From Hypomesus transpacificus (lineage: Eukaryota; Chordata; Actinopteri; Osmeriformes; Osmeridae): a stretch of DNA of 64,000 bases. The position numbers and the translations under genes are program-made. This document shows positions 12,165-58,902 of the stretch, piece after piece. Numbering within the stretch: position 1 is the first letter of the stretch; every line of letters begins with the position of its first letter. The notes under the pieces are model-generated. The model was not told where the DNA came from, searched no databases, and was given only the letters and a program-made list of their open reading frames with translations. The stretch covers positions 5,809,874-5,873,873 of the forward strand of contig NC_061067.1 of the NCBI RefSeq assembly GCF_021917145.1. Reading direction: 5' to 3'.

Positions 12165-12301
12165 CTGACACACAGCAGACAGCATGGGGCAGTGTCTCGA
12201 TACATCAGTATTGGAGAATGACTTTTTTTGCCTTGAGACTATTCATAAAATAAGACCCATATGTGTGAGTTATTGTTTACGGCTGTGTTTGTAATTGTAA
12301 T

Positions 12302-12307
12302 GATAAA
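12302..12307 (+). other. zfand1: Probable variant poly(A) signal of zfand1
   Basis: GATAAA, a known weaker variant, lies about 140 nt after the stop and is followed by a GT-rich stretch (12328-12348) of the kind found downstream of cleavage sites. No AATAAA is seen nearer. Confidence 0.35.
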
Positions 12308-12576
12308 GATTTGTTAAAAAACATAATTGTGTGTGTAATGTTGAGTTGTATTATCAGACCATGATAGTATCTTCACAGTAATTCTGTATAGTTAGTAAGT
12401 CGAGCTTTGACATGGACCTCAAGATGATACTCAAGTTGAGACGTATTCCACAAACAGACTTTTGTATGATCTGAAGGATTTTTGGAGGTATAGTGTACAT
12501 ACAACCGTTAGTAAAGACTTGATATCTTGAGCTACACAACCAAGATTAGCAGTTAGTGTAAAATTCCAATAGCCAT

Positions 12577-12649
12577 CGACCCAGGTGGGACTTGAACCCA
12601 CAATCCCCAGCTTCGGAGGCTGATGCCTTATCCATTAGGCCACTGGGCC
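12577..12649 (-). tRNA. tRNA-Arg (anticodon CCG)
   Basis: On the minus strand, 73 nt fold as a cloverleaf. The acceptor stem 5' GGCCCAG pairs with CTGGGTC before a G discriminator, with one G-U pair. The D arm is TGGCCTAATGGATAAGGC. The anticodon stem TCAGC/GCTGG closes the loop CTCCGAA, which gives anticodon CCG. The T loop is TTCAAGT (B box GGTTCAAGTCC). The body closely resembles vertebrate tRNA-Arg-CCG. No intron. It decodes CGG. Confidence 0.93.
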
Positions 12650-13473
12650 CTGAAACTGACTCAATGATAATGTGATACTATTGTTCTAACACTGGAGGCT
12701 AGCCCCTACCCAGGCTCCCTATGGAGATGCAGATGACGTCTCTGACAGCATGGGGTGTGTATCTTCTGCATGGCTGCTTAGTGAGAGATTAAGTTCCAAA
12801 TTGAGGGACACAGCTGCTGTATGATCACTTCATTTTGAGACACGTTTTCCACAGATTTATTTTCCGTTTTCTAATAGATCGATACAAAGCTGCGTTTCAA
12901 TGATGTCTGGTACTCCAATTGCCCACAAGAAATTAATACGTGATACAATGATTTTTACTTTTAGTTGATGAGAAGACTGAATGGATTTGCTACAATGAAG
13001 ATTATTGATTTTACAAGGTGACCTATAACCTTTGCCCCCCCCCCATCCTTCCATAAAACAAACACACCCACAAATGAGCACCAAATAGCTAATTGAACAC
13101 TGCGAGGAAGCTTCCTGTGGACTGGGTTAACCAAGGAAGATCAATGTTGGACCTCAGCCCACTCTGTAAGATAAGATTTATGAGGCCTCGTTAAGAAAAA
13201 CACCAGGGTACCAAGGGGGTGATTCAGCCTCAGAGTCTTACCTGACCAAGACATTTAAATCATCCTGCAAACCCTGTTAGCGTTCCCTGTTAGCACTTAC
13301 TTTCCTCAACCCTGTTACATTCAATAGGACGGGTATTGGATGGCACATTGCCTGAAAAGTCAACTAAGAACAAACATTTTAATTGGCTTTGAGCTGAAGC
13401 ATTGAGCTGAACCTTGTATTACTGGTTTCTGGCATAATAGTAATTTATTCTGAAAATGTTTCAATCCAAAGAG

Positions 13474-13546
13474 ACATACTGGGAAAAATGTGAACCTACA
13501 ACTTCTTGATCTGCAGTTAAATGTTCTACCTCTGAGCTATCCGCTA
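13474..13546 (-). pseudogene. Decayed tRNA-Cys(GCA)-like sequence
   Basis: The D arm (AGCTCAGAGGTAGAACAT) and anticodon arm (TTAACTGCAGATCAA, anticodon GCA) match vertebrate tRNA-Cys closely. The T arm and acceptor stem no longer pair and the B box has changed to GGTTCACAT. It is therefore a tRNA pseudogene or the head of a worn tRNA-derived element, not a working tRNA. Confidence 0.7.
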
Positions 13547-13805
13547 TAATGTTTGATTCAGAAAGACATGTCAGAAAGAGCCCATGTGTGAGACTGGCTG
13601 GTTGGTTGGTGCCTGTTGTGAGAATCTTTGAGTCAGAAACTGAATCATTTTCCAGGATGCTGAGACAAGACCTGAGTTGGTCGATTGATCCATCTGAAAG
13701 TGTAAGAACATAAGACTCTGATCGCCATCGGATCCTCTCATTCCACACAGCAGCAGCAGGTCAGATGATTGCTTATGATGAAACATATACCGTATGTGTT
13801 TCTTC

Positions 13806-13849
13806 AGTGGCAACCTGTCATACTTCTAGTGGCAACCTGTCATACTTCT
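13806..13849. repeat. Perfect tandem duplication, 2 x 22 bp
   Basis: Bases 13806-13827 are repeated exactly at 13828-13849 in intergenic DNA. Confidence 0.9.
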
Positions 13850-15130
13850 ACTGTTTTGGGACAAAGGGGATGGATTTGTTCTCGATTTCAAGGCTGTTCA
13901 ACCTACCATGCTAAAGGCAACATCCAATGTTGAGCATCTGGTCGAAGAATCTCATATTTGTTCTGTTGCAAATTAGAGCTCTTCACCATCAATCAATGTG
14001 CATCTTCAACCGTTAAGGGCCATTTTATGCCGGGAGAGCGACGCTATGATTAAAGGAATCCTGAGGTAGTCATTTGCTCGTTACCAAAACAATCCCCTCT
14101 CGTTCACGGACCTTTATACACACCATCTGATCGCCTTAACCAGAAAATAATGGTCCTACTCCATAGCGGAGAACCAAAAGGATAGGCTGCCCTGTTACTA
14201 CCAAATAGACCAATGACGTATGAGAAGATCCCCAAATTACGGAAATTTACCAATTTAAGACATTTATTTTCAGTTATTTCCATTTCTGTTATTTTTTAGG
14301 GCGACAAACTAAGCACCTACAACCATTTACTGGGAGCGAAAAAAATAATAGACGGAAGGCCTATATGTGTGGGCAATGAGACAAAAAGGCTGCCTTTCCT
14401 AAGTCGATTTTTTTTGTCTTGAACTTGAATCGCATCACGCAAACACTGCTCAAAACATCTTATACTGGCATTTTGTGACACTCATTTTGACCTTTGTAGA
14501 TTCCCCCCACCGCCCCTCCCTCCCTCCCTCTACCCCCCACATACATACACTCCCATTTCCCCTCGTCTGGCCACCTGAGATGAGTCATTTGTGACACCTA
14601 TGTGTACTCCTGTCTAAAGGTATGGAACAGAAAACCGTCTCAATGACATTGCATGACCTTATTGGATATTGGCGCACGTAGCATTGAAACCCTTGATTGC
14701 AGCCACAACAAGGATCCAAAACGTCAAGATTGGAATCTATAATCTGAATGTGTAGTTAGCCAAAAGTCCATGGTTTAGAGCGTGATAGCCGAAGAGCTTG
14801 TCGATTTCAATCAACATGATAAACTCACACGCGCCTCCGCACTTCTGTGCCACTGTCGTGCACTTGAGATAGGGATCCCCAAATCAGGCGGCTGCAACTA
14901 AGTTAATAGTCCGCGTGTCATTTACTTCTTGATGGAGTGTACTACGGCGTGCCGGTTACCAGAAAAGCTCAACACCGAAATTCCCAACAAATTATCTCAT
15001 CATTCTTGGAGGGGAAGAGGGGATGTTGGGGATGAGGTGGGGTGGGGGTTCAGTGGGGAGTGGTGGGGGCCAAAGTATCATCCCTTGTGGTGACGGACGT
15101 CCTTGATTCATCGCCTTCTGACGCCCAGAT

Positions 15131-15138
15131 TATAAAAG
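15131..15138 (+). promoter_or_regulatory. prlh2: TATA box of prlh2
   Basis: TATAAAAG lies about 90 bp before the donor of a non-coding first exon. A TGACGGACGTCC element with CRE-like half sites lies about 30 bp upstream at 15093-15104. The position fits a neuropeptide-type promoter with transcription starting near 15160. Confidence 0.6.
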
Positions 15139-15159
15139 CTCGCACACAAATACGCCTTC

Positions 15160-15219
15160 CAATAAAGAACTGAACACGAGAAAGCCAACACTCCCCTCTA
15201 CGCGTAACCAAAGTTTACG
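15160..15219 (+). other. prlh2: Non-coding first exon of prlh2 (approximate start)
   Basis: Inferred from the TATA box and a strong donor GTGAGT at 15220-15225. The next exon starts at 15585 after TTTCAACAG, 29 bases before the start codon. The exact 5' end is not visible. Confidence 0.5.
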
Positions 15220-15335
15220 GTGAGTTTATTCTGCTTTGAATTTTCGCTGGTCTTGACTTTCTTATGTCTTCCAGACACAGTAACAGTCCTTGAGGGTTTA
15301 GGTTGGTTGAGGGGCAGTTCTATGGGCGCATGTGA

Positions 15336-15400
15336 AGCCCTCTGTGACATGCTTGCGTGTAAAAAGGGCTATACAAATACATTTGATTTGATTTGATTTA
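15336..15400 (+). mobile_element. 3' tail of a fish LINE/SINE in prlh2 intron 1
   Basis: The run AAAAAGGGCTATACAAATACA followed by (TTTGA)n is the typical 3' end of fish L2-type LINEs and the SINEs that share their tails. Only the tail is recognisable; the body is missing or too diverged. Confidence 0.6.
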
Positions 15401-15613
15401 TAATACTACTGGTGTAAAAACAATTATTGTAAAATGACGAAACATGAACCTGATAATATGGAACTGCTTTTAGGAATAAACAATTTACCTTTTTATTTAG
15501 AAGATTAGTTGGTAATGTTAGAAAAAAACTACAATGTCTATCTTTTTTACTAATTCCTGATGCTTTTCTTTTACATTTCAACAGCCCACGCGCAGTGCCT
15601 TGCTGTCAAAAAC

Positions 15614-16693
15614 ATGCTGCCTGAAAGAGTGGCTTGCCCGGTGGGAGAGTGCGTTCTGGCCTCTCGCTGGTTGACGGCAGCGCTTACCGTCCTTTTGCTT
15701 CTCTCCATGAGTGTCACCTGCGCTCATAGTACTACAGTGGAGCATGATTTCCATATTGTCCACAATGTCGACAACAGAAGTAAGACTTTACGAATCAATT
15801 ATACATTAAAGACGACGGGGTGCACGTTCTGTAAAAATATAGTATTGTATCCAACATACATGCATGTAGTAATAATTGATAGATGTCATTTGAATGTTGA
15901 TTTGGTTTTAGTTATCTGTTCAGTCAGATCTTGTATTAGGGAATATTTGTCTTTATTGTTATAAGAGCAAGGTACTGGTATTAAATAATGTGGGTGACAT
16001 TCAAACGCTCTAGGAAGGCAATAAAGGGAGAAATTACTTAAGTAAATGATCATTTACATTTCATAAAAAAAACAGGAAATGGGGTTGGATTTTTTAGGCA
16101 AAAAAATGATAAAGGACTTTGAGTTGGAATTTGGATGTTCATCATTGCATTTTGGTTCTACAAGAGTTCCTTTGAATGTAAACTGAGTGTGTGTGTTTGT
16201 TTGATCCATATTGTTATCCACTTTAAAGTTTGCATGTGATCAACGCATTGTAAGAATAACATTAATTTCATAGTTGACCATCAATTGCCAACACAAATCG
16301 ACAGCACTTAATTATAGCCACAAGTAAATGCACTGTTAGTTGAATTATAGTATTGAATGCATCTGCATGTATTGATGTAAAGTATATCTGGCATTAAGAA
16401 ACAAAATATGATGTTTATTGTTAGATATTTGTAATACTTTATCTATCCTCTGATGTGTGTTCACTCAAACCTGCTGTGTGTCCCGTGGTTCCCCAGGTCC
16501 AGAGATAGACCCCTTCTGGTACGTGGGGCGTGGCGTGCGGCCCATTGGGCGCTTTGGGAAGCGGAACAGCAGGGTCGGTTCTGGGGAAGGGTTGCGTCCT
16601 GTGGTTAACACCCTGGAGATGCTCCTGGATGCCATTAGGAACAAGGAGGACCTTGGGAAGGTGCTCCATGAAGACTCTGACTGGTTACCATGA
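15614..16693 (+). CDS. prlh2: Prolactin-releasing peptide 2 / C-RFamide precursor, 120 aa
   Basis: Joined from 15614-15779 and 16497-16693; the intron splits codon 56. A hydrophobic signal core (about residues 20-35) ends near T-C-A38. The mature peptide spans S56-F75: it begins SPEIDPFWYV and ends GVRPIGRF. It follows a single Arg55 and precedes G76-K77-R78, so the peptide should be released with an amidated C-terminus. This is the C-RFa/PrRP2 type rather than the PrRP type whose N-terminal half differs. Known role in fish: hypothalamic RFamide acting on PrRP receptors, with effects on prolactin release, feeding and osmotic balance. The C-terminal spacer has no further RFamide. The 120-aa length is normal. 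Symbols vary between species (prlh, prlh2, crfa). Downstream neighbour is myrip, tail to tail. Confidence 0.93.
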
Positions 16694-16905
16694 CAGTGTG
16701 CCCAGTTCTCTCCCTTGCTCGTATCTGTGAAAGTGTTTTTTTTATTTAATCAAGGATTGTTGCTCTACTTCTCTGTGTCTGGCCTTATCTTGTGACAAGA
16801 GTCCCATTGAAGCCTGTGTTGACCGGACCACTGAACTCTTTGGCCCGACAAAAAAACTAAACAAGATGAAGTATATACATATGAGAAATGCAAACTATAT
16901 TGATT

Positions 16906-16911
16906 AATAAA
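16906..16911 (+). other. prlh2: Poly(A) signal of prlh2
   Basis: AATAAA, 213 nt past the stop codon. The facing minus-strand poly(A) signals of myrip begin about 180 bp further on. Confidence 0.7.
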
Positions 16912-17088
16912 TGAGGATATTGGGACCATATTTTCACCTTCTTTTGCCATTTTTCTTGTTTCTGTCAGACGCTATTCTGGGTAACTAAAAGGAGTCTATA
17001 AACCCTAATTGTTCTTCTGTCAATTCTCAGTAATGTTTCTACAGAGGACTTAGTAAATAATAACTCGAGCTTTGCAGGTTAAGCAAAT

Positions 17089-17098
17089 TTTATTTATT
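17089..17098 (-). other. myrip: Probable poly(A) signals of myrip
   Basis: Two overlapping AATAAA hexamers on the minus strand (17093-17098 and 17089-17094). They are the first good signals after the last recognised myrip exon, which implies a 3' UTR of roughly 2 kb or more. Confidence 0.5.
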
Positions 17099-19331
17099 TT
17101 ATATTACACATTTCTCAATCAAGGTAATTTGGCACAGATAATCTTTTTGCTTGTTAATATTTTCCCCAACACGTAGATTGCAAGTGCAACAAACGATTGC
17201 ACATATGAGTGAGTGGACCACCAAATGAGCTGTGCATAGCAAAACTCACCACGCTCATACATTTAGCAACAGTAGTTTCACATTTGACTATGCTTTATAT
17301 GTCATATCCATCTTTTCCTCATACAGTATATGTATATATATATATGTATATATATATACATATGAACAAACTCTGAGGTGAAATAAAATATTTGAGTTTA
17401 GTTTTTTTAGTTTTTACAATATAAAAATACAAGACGTCGATATTGAACCCCTTGGCTGTGCTTCTCATGAGAACTTGTACATCTATTTAAACCAGCAACA
17501 TGCTATCATACGCAAACACCTCCGGGTACAAGAATGACGAACAGCAATATTCTGCAGATTGAGAGAAGCCTGGAATGAGGAGGAGAGTCAAGAAATATCT
17601 CAAAAGCAACACAAGTCTTACTAAAGGGGAACAGATCACTTCAAAGTCCATACCACAGGACTGCTGCTGTGATCCTGGGGCTGATGAATGACAGCAGAAT
17701 CTATGTACTATTTCTGCTTTCCTGTTCAATGACTTTCAAAGGATGGTGTGAGATGATGTAACTTTGTGGAGCTCTTTGGAGTGATGCTATGAGCTGAAGT
17801 CAAAGCGTTTGTATCGCCTGTTTGTCTTTGACAATTCCCCATCTGAGTCATTCATTTCAGTCAATTAATGCAGGCAGACATTCAAAGCACTTTAAAGAAA
17901 TGGACATGACATGGATTCAGACGAGAAAACCCTTTAAGGAGATAAAAGACGTGTTGTTCTTGTCCAAGTTATCTGCCCACTTACTTCACTGCATAAAAAC
18001 TCTTGGTAAGTACAAAAATAAATTGCTTGTAATAAAATCATGGTTTCATGACATTTGATATAAAGCCTAATATATTTCAATATGTGTACAGCTTTACAAG
18101 ATTTGTGAGGACAACGTAAAACCTGGAGCGACATAGTAAAGAAACAAATCAGAAGGAAAATGGCAAAAAAGGCCACAAAGGCCACAAAGTTATAAAAGGC
18201 AAAACGAGTTTAGAAAAAAAAAACAATCATGAATGACTTGATTCAGGTGATGACATGATAGATATGAAAGTTACAGTAGTTTTTTTTTCTCGTAAATCAC
18301 ACATTCAAAACCTAGTGTTGCAAAGCAACCATCAGATGTCACTGTTTGGGTGAGGCAGCAATTAGAGCTCTCGAGATGCTTATCTTTATTTCCTTATTCA
18401 CGGTGCTTAGGGTGCTGGGAACTCTCATGCCAATTCCAAATCCCAAAACAAGTGTCATACTTTTTTTTAAGGAGAGATGAAGAGAAGACTCTGAACAAAA
18501 TATCAAAGCCATTAATTGTTTTTGAATTTCTGACAATAAGTTGGCTCCAATGCAAGGGTCATGTTAAACAGGCTCTGCTGTGTTGGGAAACTGTCGTTTA
18601 TCATGACATATAATTGGCGAGAAAGGGAACAGTATAAAACATGGGTCAACCTCTTTTGAGACATGTATCACACTAGATTTCACATGATTTTCACATCTTC
18701 ATTTACATACATTATTTCAAACACCTACAACACTCTTGCAAACAGATAGAAAAAATGACGGACAGGGATTTTTCTGTACAACAGATGGAAAGTCACATAT
18801 TCCTATGTTGAGAGTTGGACAGTGAGATGTCTCGCGAGGAGTGTTTGTAGATTTTAAGGCAGAGACACACTGTCTGTCGAGCCCTCCTGTTGAGGGTGGA
18901 AGTGGGGTCCAGGGATGGGTGGGAGATTGGGTAGGGTTAAGGGAGTCAGTCCTGGGCTGGACTGAGAAAATGAAGGGTTTGAGATATTGATTGCTGATGC
19001 CATGCCTGTGCGAGGAGTGCTCCAGATAGGGTAGAAAGGGGGCTCATTTTGGCCCCTGAAGAGAGCTCGAGTTAGGGTAGAAGGGGGGTTGATGACGGCC
19101 CCTGAGGAGAGCTCCAGATTGGATAGCAAGGGGACTGATGTTGGCCCCTGAGGAGAGCTCCAAATGGGATAGCACAGAGGGCAGGTGTAGGCCCCTTGGC
19201 CACTGGAGCTGGAGACGGATGCTGGAACAAGGCACTGGAGTGATAGGGCCCCGGGGGTCTAGAGGTGAGGGGAGGGGGGGTGCCTGAAGGTGGGGTTGGG
19301 TCCTGAAGAGGCTCCTTGTGCTGTTGAACCA
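17099..19331 (-). other. myrip: Probable myrip 3' UTR
   Basis: AT-rich sequence without supported exons on either strand, between the poly(A) signals and the candidate last coding exon. It includes a (TA)n-like stretch at about 17332-17361 and a 4-copy 46-bp minisatellite at 19019-19202. The assignment depends on where the last coding exon really lies. Confidence 0.4.
19019..19202. repeat. 46-bp minisatellite, 4 copies
   Basis: Copies start at 19019, 19065, 19111 and 19157, each carrying the core GGCCCCTGAGGAGAGCTC or a near variant, with about 70-85% identity between units by eye. The period is not a multiple of three, so the minus-strand open frames across it are unlikely to be coding. Confidence 0.8.
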
Positions 19332-52851
<33,520 letters not shown>

Positions 52852-55508
52852 CTGACGGAGAGAGCGGGAGCGGGAGAGAGGGAGAGAGCGAGGGAGGGGG
52901 GAGCGGGAGGGGGAGGGGGAGAGAGAGAGAGAGAGATTGAGCGAGTGCGTCTGAGATGGAATGTAAAAAAAAAAAGAAACGGCGAGGCGGAATAATTGGA
53001 GATGCTGTAACAAATGAAAAATTAAAAAAGGATAATAAAACAGGAGGGGGGGAGGTTGGGGTGGGGCGGAGAGGAAAATGCTCTCTCCTATTCTCTCACG
53101 CCAGTCCTCTGAATTAACACGACGGACGACATTTCAATCTGGGAGCATGTCACTCCTTGTTTCTCGACATCAATCAAACCCAAAGAAAGCCTGAATCCAC
53201 TACGTGTGTGTGTGTGCACATTCATTTGTGAAACATCACAATAATGGCAATGATGGTGATGCTGGCAATGATAATGATGGTCATGGTGGTGATGACGATG
53301 ATGATTAAACAGTAAGATTAAAGAGATACAACTAAAGGTCAGACAGTAGATTTATACGAGCCTGCAAACCACACAGGAAGTCTCTGGATTAATCCATACA
53401 TGTCCTTTTTTTATGTATGGATATACTGTCAGACTATACTTTACTGTAAAAAAAAAACAAGGTATTTATCCAGGCCAATGAGGAAAAAAATCGTATTTAG
53501 AATTACAGCCTTGAAGATAATGTGTCAATTGTCTAAGATATACTGACTGTTCTATCTGATTTCCTCAGTGTGCCAGTGTGAACAGAGATGGACAAACTCC
53601 AAAAGGTGCAGATGCAGGTAGAAAAGAGTGAAAGGGTTCGGACTCATAGTCACTAAGTAAATTATTCAAGCCTCGCTATCAACCAGGATTTACAGTGCTA
53701 GCGCCAGCTCTAACACGACTTTCAATGATCTCCCACACAAACCCACACCCATAAACTCACGCTCCCATAACCACCATGTGCACAACAAACAAACATGGCA
53801 ACACACCTGCGCGCACACACACACACACCTTACAACAATCATTCACCCGCGAAGCAGCATCACCAAGAATCTATCGTGAAAAATACCGGGTTTGTACTAC
53901 AGAGGTAAAGGGGAATTGTGTGGAGCAGTGAGTATGTGGAGCAGCCAGCCCAGTTGTGCATGGGGCCAGGGGGATGAGCCATCTACTGCCTCCTCTGGTA
54001 TTTATACTCATCTCCCTTACTCATCAGCTCCTGCTTCTCTGATTGCTTTTCACATGCATCATTAGCCTTAGTATATTCATCAGATGAACAATCCCCCCAT
54101 ACATATTCAGGCCAGTTTATACACAGTGTGACAAATGCACACACCCAAATGCTCTTTTTACTCACGGAAACAATCGTTTCCACACGAAACACACATACAA
54201 ACACAGATTAACTACCTTCAAACCGGGAAGACCTTTTGCCAACTCATCCAGCACAGTATAAACAGGGCGGACATTTTGACTAAGTACAGTAGAGAGAATG
54301 GCATGTTGTGGTGAGGCTAAGACAGTCGTTAAGTTGCGTGTCCGAGACAGATACGGCCTTAATGAGCTGAGATGAGCCGTCCAGCTGGTTTACAGCTACA
54401 GTGTGTGTGATAGGTCATTGGAGTAAATGAGATGGGCTAAAACACACACACACACCCACACACACAGCCAAGGACAGACAGAGCGCCAGTCACGCCCCCT
54501 GCTCAGGCAGATTAACTTCCCTCTCCCTTAACTAGGCATAAGAAACGTCCCTTCGGTGTTACAGCAGCGCAGGGTCCAGGATGACATCACTCGGACATGG
54601 CAGCACGGAGCAGGGTAGAGTTGCTACTGCCGTTGCACTGCCTCACACACACACACAACCCACCCCCCCCCACACACACACCCACGCTCAGGTGTACACA
54701 GATGCACGCGAGGCACACACAAACAATAGCCCAAACATAAACACACCCATGCATGCTCGTACAGGGCTCCACAGCCCATCAGTGTCCTTGCCGCACCTTG
54801 AACTCTGTCTGGGGGTCACAGCACCCCTTGGGGAACGTCCCCAATACACCACCACAGATCGAATATTCCAGCAACGAACGAAGAACCTGCGTTTGTGTAT
54901 GTGTGTGCAAATGTGCATGTTTGTATGTTTGTGTATGTGATCGTATGTGTGTGTGTGCGTGTTTCTATGTGTGTCTGTGTGTGTGTGTGTGTTTATAAAT
55001 GAATAAATGAATTAAACATGGTAAAGGTGAGAAAGTCTTAGCGGGGGTCTGTGTGTCGTTTAAATGGGCCCTGAGTTATTTCATTAGCTTGCCCTTTACT
55101 ATTTAGTCAATAATTCATCCCCCTCTCATTCTGTATTCATGGAACTGTTTACCACTGCCTGCTGGACACTGGGACTGTGTAGGGTCCACAGCATTTAACA
55201 GGACTGAAGTGCCTCACATGCATGGCATTATTAACTTTATGAGGTATCCTATCTTGTCCTGTTATAAGATTGAGAGCATCACCACTCAGATGAGTTTGAC
55301 AAGTCGTTTGGTTCTTCTACTGAATATAAACACAACTGCATTTAGGCAAAACTAAAATATGTTCTCCTGAAACTTGAGACTTTGAAGAAAGACACTCCTC
55401 AGTGTTGACTGAGGAGTGAGGCTAAGGCTACTGTACGAGTGTGGTGGAAAGAAAGACAGAGTGAAAGAGATGAAGAGGGAGGGATGATGAAAAAGATTAA
55501 GAGATATC

Positions 55509-55709
<201 letters not shown>

Positions 55710-57467
55710 TAGAAAGCAAGAGACCCCAGACCGGCTAGTTGAATTTATCTGAGCCTTCCTTTGCCAAGAAAAGGCAAATAACCTATCATTAGACTATCAG
55801 TTTTAAAGAGCTGAATTCTATTTTGTATTCACCATGGTGTCACAATACAGTCACCCATTTCCATAATCAATACCGTTTTAATCTCCCTCATGGAATGTAC
55901 ACTTTCAAACTTACAGAAACTTTCTGTCCTTGTGACCTGGTCCAGAGCCAGCTGTAATTGTTCTGGTGGATGTTGGTCAAGATATGAGCAGGGTTTAGGC
56001 AGCTGATCCAAAGTCAGATGTCGTGTTCAGACATTACTACGCTGTCAGAGCAGACTTGACAATGCCTTAACTCTTCTCTGCAGTGCAATAGCAGATCAAC
56101 ACGTAACAGCCATGAATTGAGTGTGAGTCTTATCGGTGTGAGGTTATCAGGCCTGTGTCCAGGCCGCTGATTGAGGTGAAGGGTAGGCTGTCTGGCTGAG
56201 GGAAGGGTTGAAGTTGTGTGGCAGACTCCTTCCTGGGGGCCATAATGGGCTAACCCGCTAGGCTAATGTGTGCTGTGAGTCACACTCCAGTCCAGGAAGT
56301 CAGTCAGCCAATTTTCAGTAAGAATATTTAGCCTGTGAGGTCATTTCCCCCAAATTCTGGTTATATGCCATGGATGTTTCCTTTCTGAGAGAGTGTTAGC
56401 CATCTTCCACACTCTTAGATGAGTCCTGAAAATTCAGACTGGCTTGGATTGATGCCATCTTTCCTTTAGCTTCCTTCCCTCATCATCTTTACATCGTCTG
56501 TCACTCCATCCTTCTCAGTCTCTCTCTCTCCCTCTCTCTTTCTCCCTCTTACTTTCCGCTCTCTATCTTGTCCCCTATCCCCATTCTCCCTTCTCTCTTC
56601 AGCCAGAGCAGGTGGCACTGCCTCGGGGTTGACCTGGAGATGAACCAAAGAATTTTTAAGCAGAAGTGTCATATCTCATCCTCCCCAGGATCTCCTCATT
56701 CAGCTGCACCATCGCTTCTTCCTCTCCCTCTCTCTCCCTCTCTCTCTGTCCCTGTCTGTCCCTCTCTCTCCCTCTCTCTATGTCCATCTCTGTCTCTCGC
56801 TGTCCCTCTCTCTCCCTCTCTCTCCCTCTCTTAGTGCATGGACAAATAATATATAACTCGGTGGATATTCTGATCTGTCACAAGCGTGTGTGAGGGTAGT
56901 GAGCAAGTTCTCCGGGGTGTGTGTGGGAGAGGGGGTAAGAGCAGGGAGAAGAGAGAAAATGAGGACAAAAAGAGACCGGGGGATATAAGGGGCGTTTTTT
57001 AGGGAGGAGAAAGAAGAAAGAAGATGGCTCTACTCAGTTCTAGGAAGTTCTTCAACAGCCCAACTGAATCCTGACAGCGGGGCACCAGGCAGGGTGGCTC
57101 CACATCTGCATACACACTAGTGTATATGCCACAGGGAGAGTCATCTATCCCAGCTAGTTCCAGACAAACAAGGCTACTACAGTACAAACAAATAAAAAGC
57201 AAGATCCGCCTAAGGTCATTCATTACACAGTCTAAGTATTACTGCTAGCAAATTAAACCACACACAGCAATGTTGTCACAGTGTGCATCCAGGAGCTTCA
57301 CTATGCATGTGTTAATGCATTTTTTATTCAGGATTTATCCAAAAACATCAGTACTCACAGAAATTATTAAAGGGCGTCTGAATGAACTTGTTGTGTAAAA
57401 CTAACTAGAGTTATCAAAATGCCACTGGCTTCAGGCAGCATGAGATTCAGCTGCTATTGTAATGACA

Positions 57468-57470
<3 letters not shown>

Positions 57471-57531
<61 letters not shown>

Positions 57532-57560
57532 TGTAGGTGTGTGTGTGTGTGTGTGTGTGT
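57471..57560. repeat. (GT)n microsatellite
   Basis: About 90 bp with one interruption (TACGTGTAG) near 57528. Confidence 0.97.
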
Positions 57561-58823
57561 AAGGTCAATCAATCAATGAAGCAAACTCTGTGATTGGCCA
57601 ACTCAACTTGGTGACAGTTTGAAACAATGCATCTCCCTAGCAATTGTTTCACTGTTCTGTCATGGGGCATATCTCCCCAAACCAATAGATAATAAAGCAG
57701 CAGGAGTTGACCAGCCAAATGGTCAACTGTCCTTTGTGTGACCATCTTCAAACAAGAATTTAATTAACATCACCTATGAAGCAGGAAGGGTCAGAGCAGC
57801 TTGATCCATTTATCTACCTTCCCCCAGGTCACAAGAACAATACAGCTGAACCCTCATTGTCCTTAGACCAACTGTCTCTTCCCCCAGGTGTAAAAACTCT
57901 TTCAGGTCACCCAGACTTCATGTCTCCAAATGGCATCACTACCAAATGGAGTTAAATCAACAGTCATTGTACAAAGCTTCTTAAATCTATCTTAAAACTT
58001 CTCTTAAAGCACATTTATTGTACATATGACTAAAATTTCCTCTACAGTACACTCCACTCCAACACACTTCACATAGATCCATCCTCAATACAATATAGGT
58101 CTTTTGAGAAGGGACAAAGGCTAGCATGACCTATGGAGAAGTGACTGGCTAACAGCATTGGGAGATGAATGGATGGCAGCACAGTGTAAGTCAATGACAG
58201 ACCTGTCACCTGTTTTTTGTTGCCTCATCAAATTGAGTTATTAAGGCACTTGATTGGATGAAGAGTAGAGTGCCCTGCGTCTCATTGGCCGGAACTGAGG
58301 CTGACAGTGAGGTCACGATGCTAACTCAACATAGTGCTGAGCCAACAAGGAGCATTGCTATTTGGTCCTATTTGAAACTTGCTCAAAATCATGCATGGTT
58401 ACAAGGAAGCAGAGAACGAGTTAAAAGCACGATGACAAAGTGGTATTTAATAAAATAGTGCAGTTGTATCCTGGCTTAAAGTACCTTCTGATTCATATTT
58501 TGTATGAAGGTTGAAAATAATGTACTTTGTGAAATGTGAAAGGAGTGACTGCTGGAGTAGAATGATATGCTAAGTCCAGAAGCTCTCACACTCTATAGCC
58601 CTCCTCCTCCTATCTAGCCCAGAGCACACCTTACTTTTCCTCTTTCTTCCTCTCCTTCCCCTCTCTCTATGTCTTTTTCTGTCACTGTCCAATCCCCTCT
58701 TCCTCATTCTCCCCCACCCTACCCCTTCATCTCTCACATCCCACTGCAACAATTTGCCCAAGGTGACCACAGCAAGGGCAAGACCATGTGATGATATCTC
58801 TTGGTTGGGTATGTGTATGCATA

Positions 58824-58825
<2 letters not shown>

Positions 58826-58861
<36 letters not shown>

Positions 58862-58867
58862 AGTGAG

Positions 58868-58902
<35 letters not shown>

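Larger units (their letters stand above)
12660..15090. other. Intergenic region between the tRNA gene and prlh2
   Basis: No gene is supported apart from the decayed tRNA-like sequence listed separately. It holds a 2 x 22 bp tandem duplication (13806-13849) and C/T-rich stretches near 14500. The last few hundred bases should include the prlh2 promoter. Confidence 0.5.
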
